Shown here: one piece after another, positions 8,512 through 16,433 of the stretch
Position numbering within the stretch: position 1 is the stretch's first letter
How the letters are laid out: each line of letters opens with the position of its first letter
NCBI GenBank assembly: GCA_009838975.1
Contig: VXQO01000070.1
Span: 1-41,614 of the forward strand
Length of the DNA stretch: 41,614 nucleotides
Direction: 5' to 3'
Source: Gemmatimonadota bacterium
Lineage (GTDB): Bacteria > Gemmatimonadota > Gemmatimonadetes > Longimicrobiales > Gaopeijiaceae
The notes under the pieces: generated by a model
What the model was told of the DNA's origin: nothing
What the model saw: the letters and a program-made list of their open reading frames with translations, nothing else
Database searches by the model: none
Position numbers and translations under genes: made by a program

Positions 8512-9588
8512 TCAGGCGCGTTCGGCGTCGGGCTGGCTGGCAGGGTCGGCGTCCGCGGGGCGGGCCTCCGGCGCGCCGCCTTCCCCCTCTGCCCGGCCCT
8601 CCCGGTGCTCGCGCATGTAGTCCTCCGTCCCCTCGGGCAGGAACAGGTTGTCGGAAATGTCCGCGATTTCCTCGGCTTCCCGCCAGGCTTGCTCCAGCAG
8701 CCACAACTCGCCCTCGAGCGCCCGCCGCTCCTGCTCTTCGTGTAGCGCCATCTCGAGCGCCAGCTTGGTCGGCCTGGGCATCTTGTTGATGTAGCCGGGC
8801 ACCCCCTTCTTGTCCTGGAAGCGGTCTCCGGCGGCTACGTCGAGAAGGAAGTGCTCCGGGTGGCCAAGCGCTTCGATCTCGTCCACTGCTCCCTGGACGA
8901 TCTCCTTCGTGCCTCCCATCGAGTTCATCCTGGGCAGAATCGATCCGGCGAAGCGGCGGGCCTCGGGGCCCTCGTGCCACGTCTTCTTCTTCCCCTTGCG
9001 GACCTGGAGCTTGAATCCGAAGTCGTCGTCGGCCGGGCGCACGCGCGTGCCCAGCAGGTCCTGGCGCTTGAGCCTGATCGTGCCCCCGTCGTCGGGATGG
9101 AGCTTGACGAGTGTACGCGCATTCATCCACATGTTGACGAAATTGCCCGACTGGCTGAGCATGAAGCCGCTGAAGATCCCCGCGGCGGCTCCCCCGATCA
9201 TGATTCCTCCGAAGACGGCGACACCGGCGGCGCCATACAGGATCGTCTTGCGCCGCCGCCGGCCGAACTGGTCCCCATAGCGCCACGCCGCGAACTCGGG
9301 CCGCATAGGCTCGCCGATCCGCACGAGAGTCAACCCCTCGGGGTGTCGCGCAAGACCGATATTGTCGGTGGAAACGCGGATGCGGGTGTCACGGAAGATC
9401 CGCTCGCACTCCTCGACCGCCTCCCACCGTTCCTCGAGTGGCGACAGGTTCCAGCGCTCACACTTCCTGCAGACCACCCAAAGGCGCCCCCGGGAGGCGT
9501 CGAAGGCGAGTCGGCGCCCGACGGGGAACGACTCGATGACCTCGTTGGCACCCAGAGGCTTCCGGCAGAACATACAGGACTTGTACAC
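8512..9588 (-). CDS. Zinc-ribbon membrane protein of unknown function (paralog A)
   Basis: I do not recognise a named family. The protein is 358 residues from a GTG start at 9588, chosen because AAGGAG sits just upstream and the paralog at 10938 begins at the same point (YKSCMFC versus YRNCMYC). Two CxxC pairs (Cys5/Cys8 and Cys40/Cys43) suggest a zinc ribbon. A conserved stretch (PEFAAWRYGDQFGRRRR) leads into a hydrophobic segment at about 115-144. The C-terminal part holds a charged helix ending in EAEEIADISDNL, which is nearly identical in the paralog, and then a low-complexity tail. The layout suggests a membrane-anchored sensor or adaptor (inference). The gene is divergent from the DUF819 gene. 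Confidence 0.75.
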   Translation of the reverse strand: MYKSCMFCRKPLGANEVIESFPVGRRLAFDASRGRLWVVCRKCERWNLSPLEERWEAVEECERIFRDTRIRVSTDNIGLARHPEGLTLVRIGEPMRPEFAAWRYGDQFGRRRRKTILYGAAGVAVFGGIMIGGAAAGIFSGFMLSQSGNFVNMWMNARTLVKLHPDDGGTIRLKRQDLLGTRVRPADDDFGFKLQVRKGKKKTWHEGPEARRFAGSILPRMNSMGGTKEIVQGAVDEIEALGHPEHFLLDVAAGDRFQDKKGVPGYINKMPRPTKLALEMALHEEQERRALEGELWLLEQAWREAEEIADISDNLFLPEGTEDYMREHREGRAEGEGGAPEARPADADPASQPDAERA

Positions 9589-9708
9589 GGTGCTCCTTGT
9601 TTGCCCTGATCGGGGATCGCAGGTTTCCACGCGAAGATACGCGGGCGCTTGCGATTTCATTCCCCGAGCGTGGGAATCTACCAGAGAACATCGAGCGAGG
9701 TGAGGGCC

Positions 9709-10902
9709 ATGCCGCAGGAGACCACGGCGCTGATCAACGACCCCATGGGGGTATTCGCTTTCCTCGCTGGACTGGTCGCGCTGATCTTCTGGGTCTCGGA
9801 ACTGCCACGGTGCAAGAAGCTCTTCGAGGTAGTTCCCCCGGTCATCTACGTCTACTTCCTGCCGATGCTGGCGACCACCGCCGGGATCACGCCGGCCGCG
9901 TCGCCGCTATACGATTGGACTGTTCCCTACCTGCTTCTGTTCGCGCTCCTGATGTTGATGGTGTCGGTCGACCTGGGCAGCGTCGCAAGGCTGGGGCCGG
10001 TCGCCCTGTTCATGGTGGCGGCGGGCACCATCGGCATCGTGATCGGCGGGCCGATTTCGCTGATGCTCTTCGGCGGCATGCTGCCCGAGGACGCCTGGAC
10101 GGGGTTTGCCGCGCTGTCGGGAAGCTGGATCGGGGGGACGGCCAACATGGTGGCGATCGCCGAAAGCGTGGGGACTTCGCCCGACGCGATGGGGCCGGTG
10201 ATCGTGGTGGACACGGTGGTCGGGTACGGGTGGATGGGCGTGTTGATCGCCATGGTCGGGCTTCAGGGCCGGTTCGACCGCCGGACAAAGGCGCGCACGG
10301 ACGCCATCGAGCAGACCAACCGTCGTCTGGAGGAAATGAAGAGCGAGAGACGCCCTCTCACGCTCCGCTACGCAGTGGTGATGATCGGCTTCGGGATGGC
10401 GTGCGCGGTGTTGGCCCAGCGGCTGGGACAGAGGTTCCCCGCGGTCGGCGACCCCACGATCATCAGCGGCACCACCTGGGCCATCCTCATCGTCGTGACC
10501 GGCGGGCTGGTGCTCTCATTCACCCCGCTCAGGAAACTGGAGACGGTGGGCGCTTCGCACCTCGGCTACACGGCGCTGTATCTGCTGCTGGCCGGGATCG
10601 GGGCGCAGGCGGATCTCCGGGCGGTGCTCGATGCGCCGGTGTACCTGCTGGCGGGCGCCGTCTGGATCGCGATCCACCTGGGCGTCCTCCTCATCGCCGC
10701 CAGAATCGTCCGCGCGCCTCTCTTCTTCGTCGCTACCGGCAGCATGGCGAACGTCGGCGGAGCGGCGTCGGCGCCGGTCGTCGCCGGGGTCTACCACCGC
10801 GCCATGGCCCCGATCGGGCTGCTGATGGCGGTCGCGGGCTACATCCTCGGGATCTACGCGGCGATCGTGTGCGCGTGGCTGCTGGGGCTGGTGGGGGGCT
10901 GA
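9709..10902 (+). CDS. DUF819 family integral membrane protein
   Basis: A 397-residue polytopic membrane protein with about ten hydrophobic segments. Glycine-rich motifs typical of the DUF819 family are present (GSWIGGTANMVAI near the first third, SMANVGGAASAPVVAGVYH near the end). The two halves look like an inverted repeat, as in secondary transporters. No substrate has been established that I can point to. The ATG at 9709 is preferred because AGGTGAGG lies 5-8 bases upstream; an in-frame ATG at 9649 would add 20 polar residues. It sits between two inverted copies of the zinc-ribbon membrane protein gene, and the second copy follows 35 bases downstream on the same strand. Confidence 0.88.
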   Translation: MPQETTALINDPMGVFAFLAGLVALIFWVSELPRCKKLFEVVPPVIYVYFLPMLATTAGITPAASPLYDWTVPYLLLFALLMLMVSVDLGSVARLGPVALFMVAAGTIGIVIGGPISLMLFGGMLPEDAWTGFAALSGSWIGGTANMVAIAESVGTSPDAMGPVIVVDTVVGYGWMGVLIAMVGLQGRFDRRTKARTDAIEQTNRRLEEMKSERRPLTLRYAVVMIGFGMACAVLAQRLGQRFPAVGDPTIISGTTWAILIVVTGGLVLSFTPLRKLETVGASHLGYTALYLLLAGIGAQADLRAVLDAPVYLLAGAVWIAIHLGVLLIAARIVRAPLFFVATGSMANVGGAASAPVVAGVYHRAMAPIGLLMAVAGYILGIYAAIVCAWLLGLVGG

Positions 10903-10937
10903 TCGCGGCCTGAGGAGTCCGGGGATAGTGGGTTGCC

Positions 10938-12006
10938 ATGTACCGGAACTGCATGTACTGCCAGAAGGACCTCGGCAGTAACGGGGTAATCGAGGAGTTT
11001 TCCGGTGGGCCGCCGCCTGGCCTTCGACGCGGCGAAGGGGAGGCTCTGGGTCGTGTGTTGCAGGTGCGAGCGCTGGAACCTCACGCCGCTGGAAGAGCGA
11101 TGGGAGGCGGTGGAGACGTGCGAGAAGCTGTTTCAGGGCACGCGTGTCCGCGTTTCGACTGAGAACATAGGGCTGGCGAAGCACCCTCAGGGTCTGCAAC
11201 TGGTGCGAATCGGCAGGCCGCTGAGGCCCGAGTTTGCGGCGTGGCGGTATGGGGACCAGTTCGGCCGGAGGAGGAGGCGCACCTTCGTACTGGGAGCCGC
11301 CACGACGGTGGCTGGAGTTGGCGGCCTGGTCCTGGGTGGTGCATTGGTGGGGTTGGGGGGTATCGGCCTCGTGGGGCCGGTCTTCCACTCGATCGAGGTC
11401 TGGACCAGGTTTCGTCCGTCGGTATTCTTCCGCCCACAGGACGGGCGACTGAGGTGGATGAATGGACACCGCATTCGCAGCGCTCGACTGGTGCCGGCCG
11501 ACGACGAATCCGGCTTCAGCGTTGAAGCGACGGCCCGGGGTGTGGTCTCCGCCGAGGAGCGGTTCGAGGAGGAGGATGGGGTGCGTGCTCTGAACGCGAT
11601 CATGCCGAGGGTCAATGCCGGAGGCGGTTCCCGAGGGACCGTCCAGGACGCTGTCGCGAGGATTGCCTTTGCGGGGCACGCCGACCGGTTTGTGCGGCGC
11701 CTTGCAAACGGGCGAGCATCTCCATACTCACCGGCAGGCGTACAGTTGAGTACGCTGACGAGGCCCACTCGCCTTGCGCTCGAGATGGCACTCCACGAAG
11801 AACAGGAACGTAGGGCGCTGGAAGGCGAGCTGTGGATGCTGGAGCGTGCATGGCGGGAGGCTGAGGAGATTGCTGCCATCTCGGACAATCTGTTGGTGCG
11901 CAAGAGTGCGGAGGCTTTTGTCCGGGAGCACCGGGACGAGCGCGAGGGCAAGGGTGGACTCCGGGCGGGTGAGAGTGGACCCCCGGAAACCGAGGAACGC
12001 GAGTGA
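10938..12006 (+). pseudogene. Zinc-ribbon membrane protein (paralog B) with a one-base frameshift
   Basis: This is the second copy of the protein at 8512-9588. The ATG at 10938 encodes YRNCMYCQKDLGSNGVIEEF, after which the reading frame shifts. Removing one T from the TTTT run at 10998-11001 restores EEFPVGRRLAFD, exactly matching paralog A, and the frame then stays open to 12006. A GTG at 11005 with GAGGAG seven bases upstream could restart translation and give a 333-residue protein that lacks the first CxxC but keeps CCRC, the membrane segment and the conserved C-terminal helix. It may be a decayed gene, a sequencing or assembly error, or a real slip site. The stop overlaps the start of the next gene (GTGA). 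Confidence 0.8.
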
Positions 12007-12731
12007 GCACACTTAGGGTCGAGTACCCCGGGCCGCAGCGGACGGAAGGAACCGCGGCGAAGCACCGGCGTCCGAAAGGCTCGGGCGGCGGTCGAGTGCG
12101 GCGGCTGCCACTGCGTCTGCTCCGTTGGGCCGCGCTCGCCGTCGTACTGGCCATCGTCCCCTTCTTCCTCCTGATTCGGGGCGGCGTGTTCGCCTACCAG
12201 CAATGGGGGTTGGGTCCATGGCCATCGCTGGTGGTGTCGGCTGCGGCGACGGCGCTTCTCCTGGTGCTCTACGCCTGGGCTCTGGGCCGCCGCCTCGGGG
12301 CGGGGAAGGGGCTCAAATGGTTGATGACCCGGGGCGCGGCGGCGCTGGCGGTCGCGTACGTGGCCTACTCGGTCGTGTATGTCGGAAGCGCCAACGTGAA
12401 GTCCGAGGAAGTGCGCGCCGAATATGCGGCGCTCCACCCACTGCTGCGCCTGGCCGCGAGCGCCGTCATCCTTGCGGACCAGGGCGCGGTCATCACGGAC
12501 GCGAGCCGCACTCCCGACTTCTACCGCCGGATGGGGCTCTCACCGAACGAGTCGTCACTGCATTTCAGACAGGATGACGGCTTTGTGCACGCGCTGGACC
12601 TGCGTACGGTCGGCCGTCCCGAGTGGCGGAACCGCGCCGTCGAGCTGACGTTCCGGGCGCTGGGCTTCAATACGCTGCGTCACGTGGGGACGGCCGACCA
12701 TCTGCATGTGTCGGTGAAGGCCCCGGGATAG
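12003..12731 (+). CDS. Small membrane protein with M15-like (Hedgehog/DD-peptidase fold) C-terminal domain
   Basis: A 242-residue protein of no family I can name. A basic N-terminus is followed by three hydrophobic segments (about 40-60, 75-95, 111-128). The last 90 residues contain SSLH187, HALD199 and D232-HLH235, resembling the SxH...D...HxH zinc ligands of M15 D-alanyl-D-alanine peptidases and related folds. If so it would be a membrane-tethered cell-wall peptidase; this is inference from spacing, and the gap between SLH and the Asp (12 residues) is longer than usual. It starts with GTG at 12003, overlapping the stop of the zinc-ribbon gene by four bases, so translation of the two is coupled. 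Confidence 0.65.
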   Translation: MSTLRVEYPGPQRTEGTAAKHRRPKGSGGGRVRRLPLRLLRWAALAVVLAIVPFFLLIRGGVFAYQQWGLGPWPSLVVSAAATALLLVLYAWALGRRLGAGKGLKWLMTRGAAALAVAYVAYSVVYVGSANVKSEEVRAEYAALHPLLRLAASAVILADQGAVITDASRTPDFYRRMGLSPNESSLHFRQDDGFVHALDLRTVGRPEWRNRAVELTFRALGFNTLRHVGTADHLHVSVKAPG

Positions 12732-12850
12732 GTCCATCAAGGCCATCAGCGACTGTCGACTCCAGGTCGCTCCAATCCTCGTCCGCAGCTTGCATCGCGC
12801 GGAAGGTCTCCTCCCAGGACAACTTGTCGCGTGGGACACCCCGCTCAGGA

Positions 12851-12893
12851 AATGACAACCGTACATTACATGATGACAAGTACAGTTTACGCC
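12851..12893. repeat. AT-rich intergenic element related to the one at 1685-1709
   Basis: It lies in the 192-base gap between two convergent genes. It holds two imperfect 21-base tandem units, each beginning ATGACAA (12852-12872 and 12873-12893). Read on the minus strand it contains CATGTAATGT and TTGTCATT separated by four bases. The same two blocks lie directly joined at 1690-1706 on the plus strand. In both places the element follows the end of a gene in its own orientation. The rest of this gap shows nothing I can support. Confidence 0.45.
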
Positions 12894-12923
12894 ACTGCGA
12901 CATCAATGAGATCCGCGCGCCCC

Positions 12924-13985
12924 TCAGTTGTGCTCGTGCCCCGTCTCGTAGTGGCGTGCCAGCGCGTCGCCGCCGAAGTCGTTCTCCAGGTCGCGCCACA
13001 CCGAGTGCACGTGGTTGGCGTTGCCCTGGGTGTTGTCGTACTCGATCAGGAACGAAGCCGCGTGGACGCGGTAGTAGTGGCCCTCTCCGTACTCGGTGGA
13101 ACCCGCCCAGGCGAAGTAGAGGTCGTCGGGGGAGATCTCGCTTTCGATCCGCGCCATCCACGCGTGTGCGGCAGCAGCGTCCATGTTCCACACGTACTCG
13201 CCGATGACGGCCATGAGCACGCTGCGCTGCGCGTCGGTGAGTTGTGACGCGGGGATTCCCTCGAAGCCGTCAAGCCGTGCCTCGCGGTCGTTGCCCGTGA
13301 TGATGTCGCGGGGCGCCTCGTCGGCGATCATCGCCATCTCGAGCTGTTCGGACGTGAGGCTCTGCACGAGGGAGCGCGCCAGATCCTCCTCGCGGCCGAG
13401 GGGGCGCCAGCCGGCCTTCGGGCCGGATGGGACGGTCGCCGGGTTCGACCCCATGAAGGCGGGCCCGGTGATGGTCAGCTCGTTCGACGGCGAGGAGAAG
13501 TTGAGCGACAGGTGGTGTCCCTCGAAGCGCCACGCCCAGGGCCCGCCCGCAGTGGGCGTTCCGAAGATGACGACGTAGTAGTCCTCCGGATCGCGCCGCT
13601 CGGGACGGCCTTCGATGACGCCGAGGATCCGTTCCAGTTCGATGATCGCGTTGGCCTTGTGGTATCCCTGGCTGCTCAGGGTCGCCTGCAGCATGGCGTG
13701 GGCCGCGGTGCGCTGCTCCAGCGTCATGTCCTTGAGCGGGAGGCCGTTGCGGGACACGGGCGTGAAGGCCCAGTTGAAGCGTTCCTCGTCGCCGAGGTCG
13801 TAGGTGGCCCGGTCGAGGGCGTCGCCTTCGAGGAGCGACAGGAAGGACGCCGCGGCCCCTGCAACGCCGTCCTCGCTGGCCGTGGGCGCGGGGGTGGCCT
13901 TCGGCATGGCTTCCCAGGCCACCACGGCCAGCGCCGCGACCCCAAAGCCCGCCATGAACAGTCTGGAATTCTTCGTCTGCTTCAT
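12924..13985 (-). CDS. DUF3500 family exported protein
   Basis: A 353-residue protein with an N-terminal signal or anchor (FMAGFGVAALAVVAW) followed by a DUF3500 domain over most of the length. Recognisable family features are the tract RFNWAFTPVSRNGLPLKDM, GYHKANAIIELE, and a region rich in histidine near the end (HYYRVHAASFLIEYDN, ANHVHSVWRDLENDFG). No reaction is established for the family that I can cite. The start ATG has GGAAG six bases upstream and lies 7 bases after the stop of the M19 dipeptidase gene, so the two form an operon and may act on related extracytoplasmic substrates. Confidence 0.88.
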   Translation of the reverse strand: MKQTKNSRLFMAGFGVAALAVVAWEAMPKATPAPTASEDGVAGAAASFLSLLEGDALDRATYDLGDEERFNWAFTPVSRNGLPLKDMTLEQRTAAHAMLQATLSSQGYHKANAIIELERILGVIEGRPERRDPEDYYVVIFGTPTAGGPWAWRFEGHHLSLNFSSPSNELTITGPAFMGSNPATVPSGPKAGWRPLGREEDLARSLVQSLTSEQLEMAMIADEAPRDIITGNDREARLDGFEGIPASQLTDAQRSVLMAVIGEYVWNMDAAAAHAWMARIESEISPDDLYFAWAGSTEYGEGHYYRVHAASFLIEYDNTQGNANHVHSVWRDLENDFGGDALARHYETGHEHN

Positions 13986-13992
13986 TCTCTTC

Positions 13993-15318
13993 CTACCCTT
14001 CCTCTGCTTGAATCTTCGCGGCGACTTCCTGCACCTCGTCGAGAACGCGAAGCAGGTTGCCGCTCCAGAGCATGCCGATCTCTTCTTCCGTGTAGCCGCG
14101 CCGGACGAGCTCCAGCGTGACGTTGAACGTCTCCGATGCGTCGTCCCAGCCCGCCACGCCGCCGCCGCCGTCGAAGTCGGAGCTGATGCCGACGTGCTCG
14201 AGGCCGATCAGGTTGACCATGTAGTCGATCTGGTCGACGAAATCGGCCACGCTGACGTCGGGGGGGATGTCCATGTCGGCCGCCCGCTCCGCCGCCGTGG
14301 CCCGGACCTGGGACATCTGCTCGAAGTAGGCGTCGCGTTCGTCGGGGGGAAGGGCGAACATTCCGCCCCGTCCGAGTATCTCGACGCCCATTTCGGCTGC
14401 GACCTCCGCCTCGATCGCGTCCATGGCCTCGCGGTGAGCCGCGTTCCGGGTCGTGTTGACGAAGGAGCGGAGCGCGACGGTCTGCACCACGCCGCCGTTG
14501 GCAGCCACCGCGTGCAGCTGCTCGTCGTCGAGGTTGCGGCTCACGTTGCTCAGCCCGCGGGCGGACGAGTGCGACGCCATCACGGGCGCCCGCGTCATTT
14601 CCAGCGTCTGCATGATCGAGGGCTTCGACGGGTGGGAGATGTCGATCATGATCCCGAACCGGTTCATCTCCTCGATCGCCTTGCGGCCCATCTCGCTCAG
14701 GCCGCCGTGCAGGAAGTCGCCGTCGTTCTCGCCGGAGTGCGCGTCGGACAGCTGGTTCGGGCCGGTGTGCGCGAGCGACATGTAGCGCGCGCCCCGCTCG
14801 TGGAACTCCTCGACGCGCGAGATGTCGGTGCCCAGCGGATACGCGTTCTCGACCCCGATCATCGCGACGAGCCTGCCTGAGGCCGCGACCTGGCGGACAT
14901 CGTCGGAGGTCAGCGCCAGCCCGATCCGGTCGGGCGCGTACTCGTTCACCATGCGGTGGATGGCGTCGAACTTGTCGACCGCGTTCTCGTAGGCCGTCGC
15001 GTAGCCTTCGTCGTTGAGCAGGCCCTGCGAGGTGTAGACGACGAACCAGCCGACGTCCAGCCCGCCCGCTTCCATCTTGGGCAGCGTCACCTGGGTGGGC
15101 AGGTCAGACGTGTAGTTGCGCTCGGCGGTGAAGTTCGCCGTGCTGATGTCGATGTGCGTGTCGAGCGTGATGACCCGGTCGTGGATCTCGCGGGCGCGTT
15201 GGGCCATCGCCTCTTCGGATTCCTCGGCGGGGTCGTCGGCGGGGGTGCAGGCGGCGCCGCTGACCGCGAGTGCGAGCGAGAGCGCGAGGGAGCAAGTGGC
15301 AATGCGGGGAATGGTCAT
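13993..15318 (-). CDS. M19 (membrane/renal-type) dipeptidase, lipoprotein
   Basis: A 441-residue zinc dipeptidase. The ATG at 15318 is chosen because GGAG lies eight bases upstream and it begins a signal peptide ending in SGAAC (Cys24), giving a lipoprotein; an earlier in-frame ATG at 15450 would bury this signal. M19 features are present: THID (His55, Asp57), the glutamate in GVENAYPL, DISHPS, SHSSARGLSNVSRN, and GISSDFDGGGG. Family enzymes cleave dipeptides, often including D-residues, with a two-zinc centre. Its location at the cell surface next to peptidase and transporter genes fits peptide scavenging. It is followed 7 bases later by the DUF3500 gene. Confidence 0.92.
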   Translation of the reverse strand: MTIPRIATCSLALSLALAVSGAACTPADDPAEESEEAMAQRAREIHDRVITLDTHIDISTANFTAERNYTSDLPTQVTLPKMEAGGLDVGWFVVYTSQGLLNDEGYATAYENAVDKFDAIHRMVNEYAPDRIGLALTSDDVRQVAASGRLVAMIGVENAYPLGTDISRVEEFHERGARYMSLAHTGPNQLSDAHSGENDGDFLHGGLSEMGRKAIEEMNRFGIMIDISHPSKPSIMQTLEMTRAPVMASHSSARGLSNVSRNLDDEQLHAVAANGGVVQTVALRSFVNTTRNAAHREAMDAIEAEVAAEMGVEILGRGGMFALPPDERDAYFEQMSQVRATAAERAADMDIPPDVSVADFVDQIDYMVNLIGLEHVGISSDFDGGGGVAGWDDASETFNVTLELVRRGYTEEEIGMLWSGNLLRVLDEVQEVAAKIQAEEG

Positions 15319-15392
15319 GTGTGGTGCTCCGGTCTCCGGTTGCAGGGCGGTACCGGGTTCAAGATAGGGTTTGCGGAGGCGGACGGCATCCC

Positions 15393-15404
15393 GGCAGGCC
15401 TGCC
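15393..15404. promoter_or_regulatory. Twelve-base palindrome in a divergent gap
   Basis: GGCAGGCCTGCC is a perfect palindrome in the 149-base gap between the divergent dipeptidase and cupin genes, where both promoters must lie. It could be an operator. In GC-rich DNA such a palindrome can arise by chance, so support is weak. Confidence 0.2.
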
Positions 15405-15467
15405 CGGCATCTACCTTGGTGGACACGGTTTTGCCAAACCTGCCCGTCACTCGACCCGGAGCCCGCC

Positions 15468-15791
15468 ATGGGAATCATCGACTCCACCCGCCAGCGCCGC
15501 TTCTCGCCCGAGAAGATGCAGAAGCTCAACCTCTTCGAGACCGGTCAGATGTTCTGCGACGTCTATTGCCTGGGTCCCGGGCAGGCCCAGCACGTACACA
15601 CGCATGCGGGCGCAACGAAGTTCTATTATGTGATCGAGGGCGAAGGCCGCTTCACGGTGGGCGACCGGCGCGAGCGCCTGGGTCCCGGTGCGGTGGCGTG
15701 GTCAGAGCCGGACGAACCGCACGGCGTGGCCAACGAGTCCGAGGGCGACCTGGTCCTGCTGGTGGCAATGGCGCCGAACCCGAACCGGTAG
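15468..15791 (+). CDS. Small single-domain cupin
   Basis: A 107-residue cytoplasmic protein with one cupin fold. The metal-site motif is seen as HVHTH (His42, His44, His46) and a later His85 in EPHGV, with the conserved glycine turn EGEGRFTVG between them. Small cupins bind a metal and range from isomerases to dioxygenases and sensors, so the reaction is unknown. The ATG at 15468 has GGAG eight bases upstream and starts just before the conserved fold. It is followed 9 bases later by the ICMT-like methyltransferase gene and is probably cotranscribed with it. Confidence 0.85.
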   Translation: MGIIDSTRQRRFSPEKMQKLNLFETGQMFCDVYCLGPGQAQHVHTHAGATKFYYVIEGEGRFTVGDRRERLGPGAVAWSEPDEPHGVANESEGDLVLLVAMAPNPNR

Positions 15792-15800
15792 GGGCCGCGC

Positions 15801-16349
15801 ATGTCCAACATTCTCTTCGGCGTCGCCGTCCTGATCCTCCTGGCGGCGCTGGCGGGTGCAGTCTGGTCGGTGGCGGTCCCGGACAGGCGTCTGTGGCCCC
15901 CGCCGAGCCGTGGTTCCTGGCCGTACCTGCTGAACTGGCTCGGCTTCTACGTCGTGTGCGGGATCAGCCTCCTGCTGCTTCTCATGTACTGGAACTCCTG
16001 GATCTTTCCGAGCCCGCTCCGCTTGGTCCTCGGTGTGCCCCTGGCCGTGCTCGGCGGCTCGCTGGCACTCTGGGCAACGTTGGCCGCGGGCTGGAAGAAC
16101 ACGAGCGGGCTGAAGGACGGGTTCGTGTCCTCGGGCCCCTACAGGTTCTCGCGGAACCCGCAGTACGTGGGCCATATCGCATTGTTCATCGGCGTGAGCG
16201 TGATCGCGAACTCACTGCTCCTGTGGGTCACGCACCTGTTGATGGCGGTGTTGTTCGTGCTGGCGCCGTTGGCGGAGGAGCCCTGGCTGGAGGAGCAGTA
16301 CGGCGACGCCTACCGCGAATATCGGAAGAGGGTGCGGCGGTTCCTGTGA
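15801..16349 (+). CDS. ICMT/PEMT-like membrane methyltransferase
   Basis: A 182-residue integral membrane protein of the isoprenylcysteine carboxyl methyltransferase superfamily. It has about five hydrophobic helices and the family's C-terminal S-adenosylmethionine signature: GPYRFSRNPQYVGHI (about 112-126), the pair EEP and a final EEQYGDAYREYRKRVRRFL. Bacterial members methylate lipids or small molecules of unknown identity in most cases. The gene is 9 bases downstream of the cupin gene. It converges with the NCS2 permease gene across an 84-base gap holding inverted repeats. Confidence 0.87.
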   Translation: MSNILFGVAVLILLAALAGAVWSVAVPDRRLWPPPSRGSWPYLLNWLGFYVVCGISLLLLLMYWNSWIFPSPLRLVLGVPLAVLGGSLALWATLAAGWKNTSGLKDGFVSSGPYRFSRNPQYVGHIALFIGVSVIANSLLLWVTHLLMAVLFVLAPLAEEPWLEEQYGDAYREYRKRVRRFL

Positions 16350-16355
16350 GGGTTC

Positions 16356-16433
16356 AGCAGTCCGCGGAGCACCGCGGATCAGCGCGGATGCATCGCCTCC
16401 CGAACGCAGCGGGGACCTGTCCCACGGACTGCT
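16356..16433. terminator. Nested inverted repeats between convergent genes
   Basis: The 84-base gap between the methyltransferase and permease stops is bounded by a perfect 9-bp inverted repeat, AGCAGTCCG (16356-16364) and CGGACTGCT (16425-16433). Inside it is a 7-bp hairpin TCCGCGG-AGCA-CCGCGGA (16361-16378), which competes with the outer left arm. The position fits a bidirectional terminator. No T tract follows. Confidence 0.5.

Noticed and set aside
9659-9677. ATTCCC-N7-GGGAAT inverted repeat upstream of the DUF819 gene
   Set aside because: Six-base arms are too short to support an operator without a second copy or a neighbouring regulator gene.
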